Assembly (NCBI GenBank): GCA_033764965.1
Contig: JANRIN010000301.1
Coordinates: forward strand, 23,275 to 87,274
DNA: 64,000 nt
Origin: JSC-12 sp033764965
GTDB taxonomy: Bacteria > Cyanobacteriota > Cyanobacteriia > Leptolyngbyales > Leptolyngbyaceae
Direction: 5' to 3'
Shown here: one piece after another, positions 42,440 through 51,638 of the stretch
Numbering within the stretch: position 1 is the first letter of the stretch
How the letters are laid out: each line of letters starts with the position of its first letter
The notes under the pieces: model-generated
Told to the model about the DNA's origin: nothing
Database searches by the model: none
The model's input: the letters and a program-made list of their open reading frames with translations, nothing else
Position numbers and translations under genes: made by a program

Positions 42440-43750
42440 ATGAGTATAGGTGGTCTGAAAGTATTAATGATTGCTGAGCAATGTAACCCTGATTGGGCTT
42501 CTGTGCCTCTGGTGGCTTACAACTTCTACAAAGAAATCAGTCAAATTGTTGATGTGACACTTGTTACTCATGGAAGGAACCGCGCTGCATTTGAAGCTAA
42601 TCAACAGCACTCAAACATTACTTATATTGATGAAAGTGAAATTGCTCAGAAATATCACAAACTGATTGGTGGACTCATTACAAAAGGTCAGGCGAATTGG
42701 CCCCTGTATCTTGCTCTGTCTTACCCAATTTATGCAGAGTTTAATCGGGAAGTTTATCGACTGTTTGGGGATCAGGTGCGAGCAGGAAACTATGATTTGG
42801 TTCATTCCATCACTCCCATGATGCCTCGCTACCCAGTGGCGATTATCAAAGCTTGTCAAAATACCCCTTTTCTTCTTGGTCCTGTAAATGGAGGTGTGCC
42901 TTTCCCTGAAGGTTTCCGCGAAACAGCCAAAAAGGAAAAAACATTTTGGAACTTCTTAAAGCCTTTTGGTCGGTTTTTAATTCCAGGCTATGTCGAGACT
43001 TACAAGAGAGCCGATCGCATCTTGTCTGGGTCAACTTACACTTTGAATATGCTCAAGCAGTTGTTTGGGATTGATGATGGAAAAGTTGAGCTTTTCTTTG
43101 AAAATGGTATCTCAAACAATTTCTTACAGTCCGATAGGCAAAAAAGACCTTCTGACCAGGTGAATTTATTGTTTGTAGGGCGATTAGTTCCTTATAAGGG
43201 AGCCGATCTAGTGATTGAAGCACTGGGCAAACTAGAGCCAGCTTTGCGAAACAAACTTGCGCTCACGATCGTTGGTGATGGCTCTGAACGGCAAGCACTG
43301 GAACGACGTGTTCAGGAACTCAATCTACAAAATGTAGTTACTTTTGTTGGCTGGGTTAAACAGTATGAAACCCAAAAATATTACAGTCAGGCTGACATTT
43401 TCTGCTTCCCATCTGTGCGTGAATTTGGTGGAGCCGTTGTGATGGAAGCGATGGCGTGTGGCTTGCCTTGTATTGTCGTAGACAATGGTGGCATCGCCGA
43501 GTATGTGACGGAGGGCACAGGTTTCAAGATTAAACCTATTTCTCGTGACTATGTGATTCAAGAAATGTCAGAAAAAATCCAATGCCTGGTTAAAGATACG
43601 GATTTGCGATCGCAAATGGCGAGGCAGGCAATTGAGAGAGCCAAAGAATTTGAATGGAGTGCCAAAGCTAAACAGATGGTTGAAATTTATACTGAACTCG
43701 CAATGCAGCGAGAGATTCAAGTAGAACCGACTGTTTCTGTCACTATTTGA
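42440..43750 (+). CDS. family 4 glycosyltransferase
   Basis: 436 residues from ATG 42440 (GGAG upstream; a TTG one codon before is not needed). Classic GT4 motifs: LLFVGRLVPYKGADLVIEALG (about 233-253), VTFVGWVKQYETQKYYSQAD, FCFPSVREFGGAVVMEAMACGLPCIVVDNGG (E-x7-E donor site). The N-terminal domain has LGPVNGGVPFPEGF. It probably acts at the inner face of the cytoplasmic membrane in polysaccharide assembly. Confidence 0.93.
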   Translation: MSIGGLKVLMIAEQCNPDWASVPLVAYNFYKEISQIVDVTLVTHGRNRAAFEANQQHSNITYIDESEIAQKYHKLIGGLITKGQANWPLYLALSYPIYAEFNREVYRLFGDQVRAGNYDLVHSITPMMPRYPVAIIKACQNTPFLLGPVNGGVPFPEGFRETAKKEKTFWNFLKPFGRFLIPGYVETYKRADRILSGSTYTLNMLKQLFGIDDGKVELFFENGISNNFLQSDRQKRPSDQVNLLFVGRLVPYKGADLVIEALGKLEPALRNKLALTIVGDGSERQALERRVQELNLQNVVTFVGWVKQYETQKYYSQADIFCFPSVREFGGAVVMEAMACGLPCIVVDNGGIAEYVTEGTGFKIKPISRDYVIQEMSEKIQCLVKDTDLRSQMARQAIERAKEFEWSAKAKQMVEIYTELAMQREIQVEPTVSVTI

Positions 43751-43840
43751 ACAAGATAGAGCGAATGAGAGTGGGGCATCTCATTCATTCGTGAGTTTTA
43801 ACTGTTGATTTTTGTGAGTTTAAACAAAGCAGGTAGAACA

Positions 43841-44935
43841 ATGACTTTTTCCGCACAGTATCAGTCTGCCGACAAACAGCGTCGTTTAATCATCACCGGG
43901 GGAGCAGGCTTCATTGGCGCTAACTTCGTCCATTATTGGTGTGCTAAATATCCCAACGATCGAGTCATTGTATTAGATGCTTTAACCTACGCTGGAAATC
44001 GACAAACATTAGCACCATTGGATTCTCATCCCAATTTCCGATTTGTCAAAGGAGACATTTGCGATCGCCCCTTGATTGATGTGTTGCTGCAAGAGGAAGC
44101 GATCGATACGATTGTCCACTTTGCGGCTGAGTCCCACGTCGATCGCTCCATTTTAGGACCCGGTGCCTTTGTGCAAACGAATGTTGTCGGAACGTTCACC
44201 TTACTAGAGGCATTTCGGCAGCACTGGTTGGCGCACGATCGCTCAACTGACTTCCGCTTTCACCACGTTTCCACCGATGAAGTGTATGGCAGTCTAGAGC
44301 CGGATGATCCCGCCTTTTCTGAAACAACTCCCTACGCGCCCAACAGCCCTTATTCTGCCTCTAAAGCTGGTAGCGATCACCTAGTGCGTGCCTATCATCA
44401 CACTTACGGGATGCCAACCACGATTACCAATTGTTCAAATAATTACGGTCCCTACCATTTCCCTGAAAAGCTCATCCCTCTCATGTGTATCAACATTTTG
44501 ATGGGGAAACCGTTGCCTGTGTATGGTGATGGGCAGAACGTGCGGGATTGGCTGTATGTGAAAGACCATTGCAGCGCGATCGATGCCGTTTTGGAGCGGG
44601 GCAAAGTGGGTGAAACCTACAATGTCGGCGGAAACAACGAGGTGAAAAACCTCGATCTGGTACATCTGCTGTGCGACCTGATGAACGACATGGCTCCCGA
44701 CTTACCGGTTCGCCCTGCCCAAGAATTAATTACCTTTGTGAAAGATCGTCCTGGGCACGATCGCCGCTATGCCATTAATTCAACCAAGCTTCAAACCGAA
44801 TTGGGCTGGACTCCATCCGTCACCGTGCAGGAAGGTTTGCGTCAAACGGTGGAATGGTTTTTGCATCACGAAGACTGGTGGAAACCGCTGCTGTCCGAGG
44901 AATATCAGGCTTACTACCGCAAAGTGTATGCGTGA
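43841..44935 (+). CDS. rfbB: dTDP-glucose 4,6-dehydratase
   Basis: Converts dTDP-glucose to dTDP-4-keto-6-deoxyglucose with bound NAD. 364 residues from ATG 43841 (AGG site upstream; TTG 43805 would add 12 residues). SDR fold: IITGGAGFIGANFVHYW (NAD loop), VLDALTYAGNRQTL, HFAAESHVDRSI, STDEVYGSLEPDDP (catalytic TDE), YSASKAGSDHLVRAY (YxxxK), NCSNNYGPYHFPEKLIPLM. With rfbC and rfbA this gives three of the four dTDP-rhamnose genes; rfbD is missing from the window. Confidence 0.97.
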   Translation: MTFSAQYQSADKQRRLIITGGAGFIGANFVHYWCAKYPNDRVIVLDALTYAGNRQTLAPLDSHPNFRFVKGDICDRPLIDVLLQEEAIDTIVHFAAESHVDRSILGPGAFVQTNVVGTFTLLEAFRQHWLAHDRSTDFRFHHVSTDEVYGSLEPDDPAFSETTPYAPNSPYSASKAGSDHLVRAYHHTYGMPTTITNCSNNYGPYHFPEKLIPLMCINILMGKPLPVYGDGQNVRDWLYVKDHCSAIDAVLERGKVGETYNVGGNNEVKNLDLVHLLCDLMNDMAPDLPVRPAQELITFVKDRPGHDRRYAINSTKLQTELGWTPSVTVQEGLRQTVEWFLHHEDWWKPLLSEEYQAYYRKVYA

Positions 44936-44970
44936 TAGGATGATGGCTCTCTCCCGCTGAGCAATTGTCA

Positions 44971-46008
44971 ATGTTAGCGCCCCTGCCTCATCCGGTTTAT
45001 TTTGTTCGCAATGATCCCGCTTTGTGCGAGAGGTTTGCGAACGTTTCACAAATGCCGCCTTTTGAGGAATTTTATCGAGCCGAGTGGGGCGGGAGCAGTT
45101 CCTGGATTGTGCAAACCTATCTTCAACTCAAGGGTCGGGGATTGGATGTGCATCTCGTGCCGCATTACGTCCCCGATACGATTTGTGTCGTGTCGCGGGA
45201 GGAATTGATGAAACGGCGCTTGTTCAAAAGTTTGCCGTTTAAAAGCTATCTTGTTGTTTGCCAGCAGGATCGTCCGCGTCCGTTCATTTGCGAACATCGA
45301 ATTGTCCAAAATCAATTAAACGTGCTGACAAGTCGGGATCATTACTTGCCCCATTGGAGCCAACCCGATCTCAAGGTACGAGATCCGGCACGGGGCGATC
45401 GTGTTCAGAACTTAGTCTTCAAAGGGCGGTGGTATTACTTGCCAGAGGAGTACAAAAGCAGCGAGTTTGTCAACCAACTTGACGCGATCGGGATTCAATT
45501 TACCACCGATGCTGACTACAACGTTGACTTACAAAGCTGGACTGACTACTCCAATGCCGATGCGCTGCTGGCAGTTCGGCAGCGATCAGATCTATATCTA
45601 GAATCCAAACCTCCCACCAAGCTGATTAATGCCTGGATGGCGGGATGCCCTGCTTTGCTGGGTTCTGAGCCTGCTTATCAAGAACTGCGGCGATCGGAAT
45701 TGGACTACATTGAGGTGAACAGCCCTCAAGATGCTATCCAGGCTTTACAGCAACTTAAAAACAATCCCAATCTGTATCGAGCCATGATCGAAAACGGTTG
45801 GCAACGAGCCAAAAGCTTTAACCCCGACGCGATCGCCCTACTCTGGCGAGATTTGCTATCAGAGCCTGTTGCCATTGGGTATGAACAATGGAGGCAACAA
45901 CTTATTCCCTGGAAAGTCCTTGGTCGTCCATTGCAATTTAGTTTGCGGCTGATTCAGCAAGAGCAAGAGCGTCGCCACTTCAACCAGGTGACAGGACGCA
46001 AAAGGTAG
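44971..46008 (+). CDS. glycosyltransferase-like protein
   Basis: 345 residues from ATG 44971; TTG 44965 is adjacent. The C-terminal region LESKPPTKLINAWMAGCPALLGSEPAYQELR is the donor-binding pattern of GT1/GT4-like enzymes, and SPQDAIQALQQLKNNPNLY follows. The N-terminal half (FYRAEWGGSSSWIVQTYLQLKGRG) is not a common GT4 acceptor domain. Conserved in cyanobacteria, but substrate unknown. It follows rfbB by 35 nt and probably belongs to its transcript. Confidence 0.75.
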   Translation: MLAPLPHPVYFVRNDPALCERFANVSQMPPFEEFYRAEWGGSSSWIVQTYLQLKGRGLDVHLVPHYVPDTICVVSREELMKRRLFKSLPFKSYLVVCQQDRPRPFICEHRIVQNQLNVLTSRDHYLPHWSQPDLKVRDPARGDRVQNLVFKGRWYYLPEEYKSSEFVNQLDAIGIQFTTDADYNVDLQSWTDYSNADALLAVRQRSDLYLESKPPTKLINAWMAGCPALLGSEPAYQELRRSELDYIEVNSPQDAIQALQQLKNNPNLYRAMIENGWQRAKSFNPDAIALLWRDLLSEPVAIGYEQWRQQLIPWKVLGRPLQFSLRLIQQEQERRHFNQVTGRKR

Positions 46009-46332
46009 CTCCCATGCGGCGAAGATTAACCCATTCGACACCTTGCAGTTCTCACAGCAACTGCCTTGAAATGAATTCTAGAGTGATAGCTCAAGTCCAT
46101 TGAAGTAGACAGTTCAAATCCTGTCTATCGGTAGAAGCGTAAATGCAGCAGTAGCAGTAAGGTTGTCTCCTAGTACACGCTCTAAATAAAAGTTGTGTGT
46201 GTTGAGCAAGCCTTTTTATAAAGATACTTTAATTTCTTTGCTTTCAGTTAATTCGCCCTAACCTTTTGTCTACTCTAAGGCAAGGCAACTTAGCCTGATT
46301 GTTATCCTCATTGCGGTTGAGTAAGCAGAATT
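46009..46332. other. 324-nt gene-free region
   Basis: It contains a T-arm-like sequence at 46104-46125 that I do not accept as a tRNA. No other feature is supported. It holds the promoter region of the next glycosyltransferase. Confidence 0.45.
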
Positions 46333-47457
46333 ATGAATCAATCCCTGACTTGGGCACTCGTTGTAGCAACTTATCAGCGAGAAAAGATTTTGCCTCAGTG
46401 CTTAAAGCTAGCTGTGGAACAATCTCGCCCCCCCGCTGAAGTGATTGTGGTTGATGCAAGCGAGAACTGGGAAAGCACGCGCGATCGAGTTTTTGCAGAA
46501 ATTGCTTCAACTACTCCCCACATCCGCTGGGTTTATGTATCTGCCAATCAGCGAGGTCTTCCACTACAGCGCAATCAGGGGATCGATCTATCGACAGCGG
46601 ACATTTTGTTTTTACTGGACGACGATTCTTTGATGTATCCAGACTGTGCCGAGCAGATCATGAAGATCTATGAGGCAGATTCAGAACATCAAGTGATGGG
46701 AGTTCAAGCCTCTCTATCAGATGCGATGCCATCGGAAATGGAGGTTCAGGATTCAACCAAACCTGTGGGTTGGAAGCAGAATCAATGGACTGTGAACGTT
46801 AGCGGGATACAGCACTTTGTCTGGAAGCACATCTTTTTGATGAATAACGAAGTCACCTGTATTCCTTATTACGGGGACTTTCCTCATTACGAAGTACCGG
46901 AAGCGTTGATAAGGCTCAATACTTACTTTGCTCGAATTTTTCATGGATGCCGAATGACGTTCCGCCGGGATGTAATTGTAAAGGAACGCTTTGAGCCATT
47001 GCTGCTGTATTACGCTTTGAATGAGGACATGGATGCCAGCTATCGAGTGTCTGCTCATGGAATGCTGTTGGAAGCTGGTAATGCGAAGTTGCATCACTTT
47101 CAAAGCAACAGTGGCAGACTGTCTCGCTACATTGTGACGACTCTTTCATCCTTGAACCAGGCTGTTTGTGTGCAACGATATTCCAACGATCGCCAGCGCG
47201 ATCGCGTCCGTTTCTACATTCTGACCACCCGCCGCATTCTGGCAGAGTTCTTCAAGGATGGGCTAAGTCGCCGATGGACATTTCCTCAACTCCGAGGAGT
47301 GTTAACGGCTTTCCGCTATGCACCGATTATTTTCAGTTCCTCCTCCGAAGAATTAGCAGAGTGGTATCCCCAATTTCAGAAAGCATTTGTGGAAACGGGT
47401 AAGCCACCAACACCCAACCGTTTTCTCCCCATAGAAGCGGCTAGTGCACAAGGTTAG
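46333..47457 (+). CDS. family 2 glycosyltransferase
   Basis: 374 residues, ATG start. GT-A fold: VVATYQREKILPQCLKLAVEQ (10-30), VIVVDASENWESTRD, FLLDDDSLMYPDC (DDD metal site, about 94-106), and GCRMTFRRDVIVKERF in the acceptor half, followed by MLLEAGNAKLHHFQSNSGR. The C-terminus (about 310-374) is amphipathic. It probably adds a single sugar in polysaccharide assembly. It is followed by a convergent minus-strand pair. Confidence 0.9.
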   Translation: MNQSLTWALVVATYQREKILPQCLKLAVEQSRPPAEVIVVDASENWESTRDRVFAEIASTTPHIRWVYVSANQRGLPLQRNQGIDLSTADILFLLDDDSLMYPDCAEQIMKIYEADSEHQVMGVQASLSDAMPSEMEVQDSTKPVGWKQNQWTVNVSGIQHFVWKHIFLMNNEVTCIPYYGDFPHYEVPEALIRLNTYFARIFHGCRMTFRRDVIVKERFEPLLLYYALNEDMDASYRVSAHGMLLEAGNAKLHHFQSNSGRLSRYIVTTLSSLNQAVCVQRYSNDRQRDRVRFYILTTRRILAEFFKDGLSRRWTFPQLRGVLTAFRYAPIIFSSSSEELAEWYPQFQKAFVETGKPPTPNRFLPIEAASAQG

Positions 47458-47549
47458 GACATAGACCAGCATCAGGAGATTTCTGACAAACAAAATACTC
47501 AGGCATTCAGGCTTTGCCTGAATGCCCATCTGCTAACCCAATGGGTGAT

Positions 47550-47933
47550 CTAATCCTGAATGTAGTCTTGACTGCCAAGTAACGCTGCTTCTGCCCGTTG
47601 AAATTCTCGCCCTAAATAAGACGCATGATCGAGCCGCGTCACGGGGCAAGGATTTGATTGCTCAAAAATTTGCACACAAATCTCTTTAGCCGTTCTACCA
47701 CTGAATACCTGAGTGGGAAAACGCTCGACCTTGCCATCGCAGGGAATCGGCTTACCGGTTTCGGGATCACAGGCTAAACCACGATCGTCAATGAAGTTTG
47801 TGAAATGCTTGGCACGAATTAGTTTTTCTTGTTGATCCACATAAATAATGAAGTAGCCACCTGGATCGAGGTCAATGTGGCGTTTAGATAATTCTTGATC
47901 AAGCTCGATCGCTTGGGTCATCGTTGGGTTCAT
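47550..47933 (-). CDS. DUF4346 family protein
   Basis: 127 residues from ATG 47933; ATG 47921 or a TTG at 47957 are possible. The sequence DLDPGGYFIIYVDQQEKLIRAKHFT and GRTAKEICVQIFEQSNPCPV, then LDHASYLGREFQRAEAALLG, fits DUF4346, found mainly in cyanobacteria. In methanogens the domain is part of a larger tetrahydromethanopterin-related protein, but alone it has no known role. It is transcribed after the DUF1361 gene, with about 45 nt between them. Confidence 0.82.
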   Translation of the reverse strand: MNPTMTQAIELDQELSKRHIDLDPGGYFIIYVDQQEKLIRAKHFTNFIDDRGLACDPETGKPIPCDGKVERFPTQVFSGRTAKEICVQIFEQSNPCPVTRLDHASYLGREFQRAEAALLGSQDYIQD

Positions 47934-47977
47934 ACCACGCGCTGATGCTGGAGACAATTTTTTGGACTGTTCCCATC

Positions 47978-48598
47978 TTAAGACGGTTCCGAAAAGATGA
48001 ACTGATAACGCAGCATGAGTGCCAGGATTATTTGCTTAAATCCCCAATACAATGCAGCAATAATTCCTGCACCAGAGACCATAAACAAAAGTGATTGATT
48101 TTCTGTCAGGTTTTGGAATAGCCCCAGCAAGACCTGACCTGGCTGAACGAGCAAATCCCAGCTATTGAAGCGCTCGAATCGCCCCAGCTTGACTCCGATC
48201 GCACTCAAGCCGTGCAGCATCAGTTCGGCAGGCAACACCCAGCGGCTCAAGCCCTGACTGTTCAAATACAGCCCCAAATTTACCAGGGACAACGCATACG
48301 CCCCAAATCCTAATAGGATGAACATGGCGTATTTGGGAACGGTAATTAATGTATTGACTAATAACGACTCAGTGATTTGAATATCCTCTACTAAATGAAT
48401 TATATCTGTCAGAATGTAGGGTGCATTGGGTAGAAAAGCCACAAAAACCAATACTCCTACCCACCAAAGAGACGATCGTCGGTTTGCCAAACGAAACAGG
48501 ATTACACTGAGCGCCAACGGAACTAATGCCAAAAACAAATTCCACCGCATCCAACTGCTGGAAATCGGTAACACAGACCAGAGTGACATCCACGACAT
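47978..48598 (-). CDS. DUF1361 membrane protein
   Basis: 206 residues with about six hydrophobic segments. Two conserved polar loops mark DUF1361: VAFLPNAPYILTDIIHL (about 52-68) and GRFERFNSWDLLVQP (about 139-153). The family is a set of polytopic membrane proteins of unknown function in Firmicutes and cyanobacteria. ATG 48598. It is divergent from the histidine kinase gene and upstream of the DUF4346 gene. Confidence 0.9.
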   Translation of the reverse strand: MSWMSLWSVLPISSSWMRWNLFLALVPLALSVILFRLANRRSSLWWVGVLVFVAFLPNAPYILTDIIHLVEDIQITESLLVNTLITVPKYAMFILLGFGAYALSLVNLGLYLNSQGLSRWVLPAELMLHGLSAIGVKLGRFERFNSWDLLVQPGQVLLGLFQNLTENQSLLFMVSGAGIIAALYWGFKQIILALMLRYQFIFSEPS

Positions 48599-48764
48599 AT
48601 TTCTTAAAAAAACTACTGATGCAGTAACGTTTATTCCGCTCCAGTTCTAGCAAATTCTTAAAAACAAGCTCTAAGAAACAAATTTGGATCTGCGAATCGC
48701 GGCAAGCTGTTTCACAATAGAAATTGAAGCTACCACACCTGGAGTCATCCGTAGATTTTCGTGA

Positions 48765-50699
48765 ATGAGTAACTCCACCTCCATTCTGGAAGACTTGCTG
48801 AACGCCTTACCAGAACTTAGATCCCAAATTTACTTTAAGCCGTCCTTAACGGCTCTTTCTCATGCAATGGAGGATCAGGTTTTGGCAGGACGCGATCATC
48901 CTTTGGTGATTGCCAACTTTCAGCGGGAACGGTTTTATCGACAAGAGGCAAATCGTTATTTGCGAATTTCCGAACAAACCGACCAAGTGTATGTTCTGGC
49001 GGCTCCGGAGACTGACTTCAAAAATCAGTCGGATCATTATGAAACGATCGCCTTTGATCCATCAGACAGTTTGGCTCAAGAATGGCACCTGGTTGTTTTG
49101 GGTTCAGCTTATGCGTCTTGTCTAATTTGTCGAGAACGGCAAAGCGCTTCAACAGACGAAGAAATGCCGATGTTTTTGGGGCTTGATCAAGCAAGGCGAT
49201 TTGAAGGCATCTGGACGTTCGATCGTAAAGTGGTCAGCATTGCCACAGAGCTTTTACTGAATCGCGTTCTGGAATATCGCCCAGAACTCGCCAAAAAAAT
49301 TAGTCGCGCCAAACGAACCATTCTGAGGCAAGCTCCCACAGGCTTTAATAGCGTTGATCCAGCCCCTTTTGCAGAACGCCTGGTGACTTACCTGCAAGCG
49401 GGGCAATACAAACTCCTGAAAGCCTATCGGTCTATTGCTTCTCAGGAGCAAAAAGAACGGTTGGTCAACTCAATCACGGCAGCCATTCGGCGATCGCTCA
49501 ACCTGGATGACATTTTGCGTGTTGCGGTTGAAGAACTAGGGCGTGCCCTCCGTGCCAGTCGTTGTTTAATCTATTGTTGTAAAGAAACTGACTCGACGGT
49601 TCAGATTCAGCACGAGTATCTGACGGGTGATGTGAAGTCGCTTAAGGGACAAACCTGGAACCTGGACAACAATCCGTTATTTCAAGCTGTGGTTCGCCAA
49701 AAAGAGCGGATTTTCATTGAAGATGCCCAGACTGACCCCTGGTTATTGGATGGTCAGCCCATCGCTTCTCCCGCGACTCAGGTTGAAGAGTGGCACATCG
49801 GTTCGTGGCTGATGGTGCCTGTGCTACATCAAAATCGTTTGCTGGGCATCGTGGAAGTGCATCATTGCGGGTTGCCCTGTAGCTGGAGTCCGGCAAGTCT
49901 GGAACTGATTGAGGCGATCGCGGCTCAGATTGGGGTAGCGCTGATTCAGGCAGAAGCCTACACTAACCTGGAAGACTTCAATCAACAGCTCGAAGCCCTT
50001 GATCGAACTCGGAGCAACTTAATCGCCATCACCGGACACGAACTTCGGACTCCCCTCTCCACGATTCAAGTTTGCCTGGAAAGCCTTGCCAGCGAACCCG
50101 ATATGCCCCTCGAATTGCAGCAAGTCATGCTCAGTTCTGCGCTTTCTGATGCCGAGCGGATGCGGAAGTTAATTCAGGATTTTCTCACCCTGTCTCAACT
50201 AGAAAGCGGGCGGGTGCAGTGGCACCTGGAACCCTTACCCCTTCAGGAGTGCGTTGATCTTGCTCTCAGTAGCCTCCGGGCACGTCAAGCAGAGATGCCG
50301 CTCCCCGAAATCACAACCCAAGTGTCTGGCGAATTGCCCCTGGTGAAAGCAGATGGAGAATGGGTTGTGGAGGTGCTATCTAAACTGTTGGATAATGCCT
50401 GCAAATTCACCGACCCTACGGGCAAAGTCTGGATTCAGGCAAGCCGCAACGGCGGACAGATGCTGGAGTTAACCGTTACAGATACGGGACGAGGCATTGA
50501 GCCAAACCGACTGGAGATTATCTTTGATCGCTTTTATCAAGAAGAAGGCGCCCTGCGGCGATCGACGGGCGGCACTGGTTTAGGTCTCGCCATTTGCCGC
50601 CAAATTATCACTGGTCTGGGTGGGCAAATTTGGGCAGAATCCGAAGGAAAAGATCGAGGCAGCAAATTTCACCTCACGCTGCCAATTTTTTCGAATTAA
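48765..50699 (+). CDS. DICT-GAF sensor histidine kinase
   Basis: 644 residues, no membrane segment. Residues 1-190 match a DICT sensory domain (FKPSLTALSHAMEDQVLAG), then a GAF domain (about 235-400, ILRVAVEELGRALRASRCLIY). The kinase core has the H box IAITGHELRTPLSTIQVCLE (about 422), N box KLLDNACKFTDP, G1 DTGRGIEPN, F/G2 FDRFYQEEGALRRSTGGTGLGLAI. DICT domains occur with GAF, HD and GGDEF domains and are linked to light signalling in cyanobacteria. The receiver partner is not adjacent, so the pathway is unknown. Confidence 0.95.
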   Translation: MSNSTSILEDLLNALPELRSQIYFKPSLTALSHAMEDQVLAGRDHPLVIANFQRERFYRQEANRYLRISEQTDQVYVLAAPETDFKNQSDHYETIAFDPSDSLAQEWHLVVLGSAYASCLICRERQSASTDEEMPMFLGLDQARRFEGIWTFDRKVVSIATELLLNRVLEYRPELAKKISRAKRTILRQAPTGFNSVDPAPFAERLVTYLQAGQYKLLKAYRSIASQEQKERLVNSITAAIRRSLNLDDILRVAVEELGRALRASRCLIYCCKETDSTVQIQHEYLTGDVKSLKGQTWNLDNNPLFQAVVRQKERIFIEDAQTDPWLLDGQPIASPATQVEEWHIGSWLMVPVLHQNRLLGIVEVHHCGLPCSWSPASLELIEAIAAQIGVALIQAEAYTNLEDFNQQLEALDRTRSNLIAITGHELRTPLSTIQVCLESLASEPDMPLELQQVMLSSALSDAERMRKLIQDFLTLSQLESGRVQWHLEPLPLQECVDLALSSLRARQAEMPLPEITTQVSGELPLVKADGEWVVEVLSKLLDNACKFTDPTGKVWIQASRNGGQMLELTVTDTGRGIEPNRLEIIFDRFYQEEGALRRSTGGTGLGLAICRQIITGLGGQIWAESEGKDRGSKFHLTLPIFSN

Positions 50700-50813
50700 A
50701 GTGAGCAATTTCTTACATCATTCAATCTATTAACAACGTTTTAATGCTTCCTTAATCTCAAGCTGATAGTTTCTTCCAAAGTTGGTCTTTTCTGGCTTTA
50801 AGGTTGGCAGATC

Positions 50814-51617
50814 ATGATAGGAAAAACTATTCACAAGGTAATTAATAAATTTGGGTACAAACTCTCTAAAATTCAAGCTCAGGGCAATCATTCTGAATTA
50901 CTTGACTATCCCTGCATTGATCTGCTGGAACTTGTTGTTCAACATACTGTTAAAACCCATTCAGATTTTTTCTTCATTCAAATTGGTGCCCATGATGGTT
51001 CATCCGCAGATCCAGCCACAAAGTTAATTCAAAAATATCAGTGGCGCGGTATTTTAGTAGAACCTCAACCGTATCCGTTCAACCAATTAGTTAAAAACTA
51101 TCAGGAAGCCCCTCAACTGATTTTTGAACAAGCAGTGATTGCTCCTGAAGATGGAACGACAAGCTTCTACCAAGTTCGTGATGATATTCCCAATTTACCG
51201 TTCTGGTTGTCCCAATCTTCCAGCCTCGATCGCGAAAGGGTGCGAGGCGCGTTGTATTACTGGAAGCATAACAAACAGTTAGACAGCATTCCAGATGACC
51301 TAGATAGCGCGATCGTGGAAGTGAAAGTTCCAGCCCTGACGATTCAATCGCTAATGGCAAAGCACAATGTCAAAAATCTGGATTTTCTGATGCTGGGTAC
51401 ACCGGGCTACGACTTTGAAATTCTTAAAAATTTTCCATTCGAGCAAATTAAGCCTTCCATCATTTGTTTTGAATATCTTTCTCTGCCCGATCACAAAGGA
51501 TGTATGGAATTTCTGGCAGATCATGGTTACAGCGTTGGCAGATTTGCCGTGCGGGCTGTTGCAGCGCTGAACATCCCGACCATAAATTGGACAATTTATC
51601 AATGGTCTCAGTATTAA
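50814..51617 (+). CDS. FkbM-type methyltransferase
   Basis: 267 residues, ATG start. The SAM site is FIQIGAHDGSSADPAT (about 62-77), followed by GILVEPQPYPFNQLVKNY, a typical motif II. Another block, VPALTIQSLMAKHNVKNLDFLMLGTPGYDFEIL, corresponds to the usual LDFLKIDVEGxE. Here the Asp-Val-Glu part is replaced by Gly-Thr-Pro, so the family's acidic residue is changed. FkbM enzymes often O-methylate sugars in surface glycans. It lies 22 nt upstream of the flippase gene, so they are likely co-transcribed. Confidence 0.85.
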   Translation: MIGKTIHKVINKFGYKLSKIQAQGNHSELLDYPCIDLLELVVQHTVKTHSDFFFIQIGAHDGSSADPATKLIQKYQWRGILVEPQPYPFNQLVKNYQEAPQLIFEQAVIAPEDGTTSFYQVRDDIPNLPFWLSQSSSLDRERVRGALYYWKHNKQLDSIPDDLDSAIVEVKVPALTIQSLMAKHNVKNLDFLMLGTPGYDFEILKNFPFEQIKPSIICFEYLSLPDHKGCMEFLADHGYSVGRFAVRAVAALNIPTINWTIYQWSQY

Positions 51618-51638
51618 AGCAATGGATTAGGCAACCCC

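Noticed and set aside
46086..46130. tRNA-like T-arm (GTTCAAATC flanked by GACAG and CTGTC)
   Set aside because: The T-loop would be 8 nt instead of 7, and no acceptor stem, anticodon arm or matching D-arm can be drawn. At best a decayed remnant.
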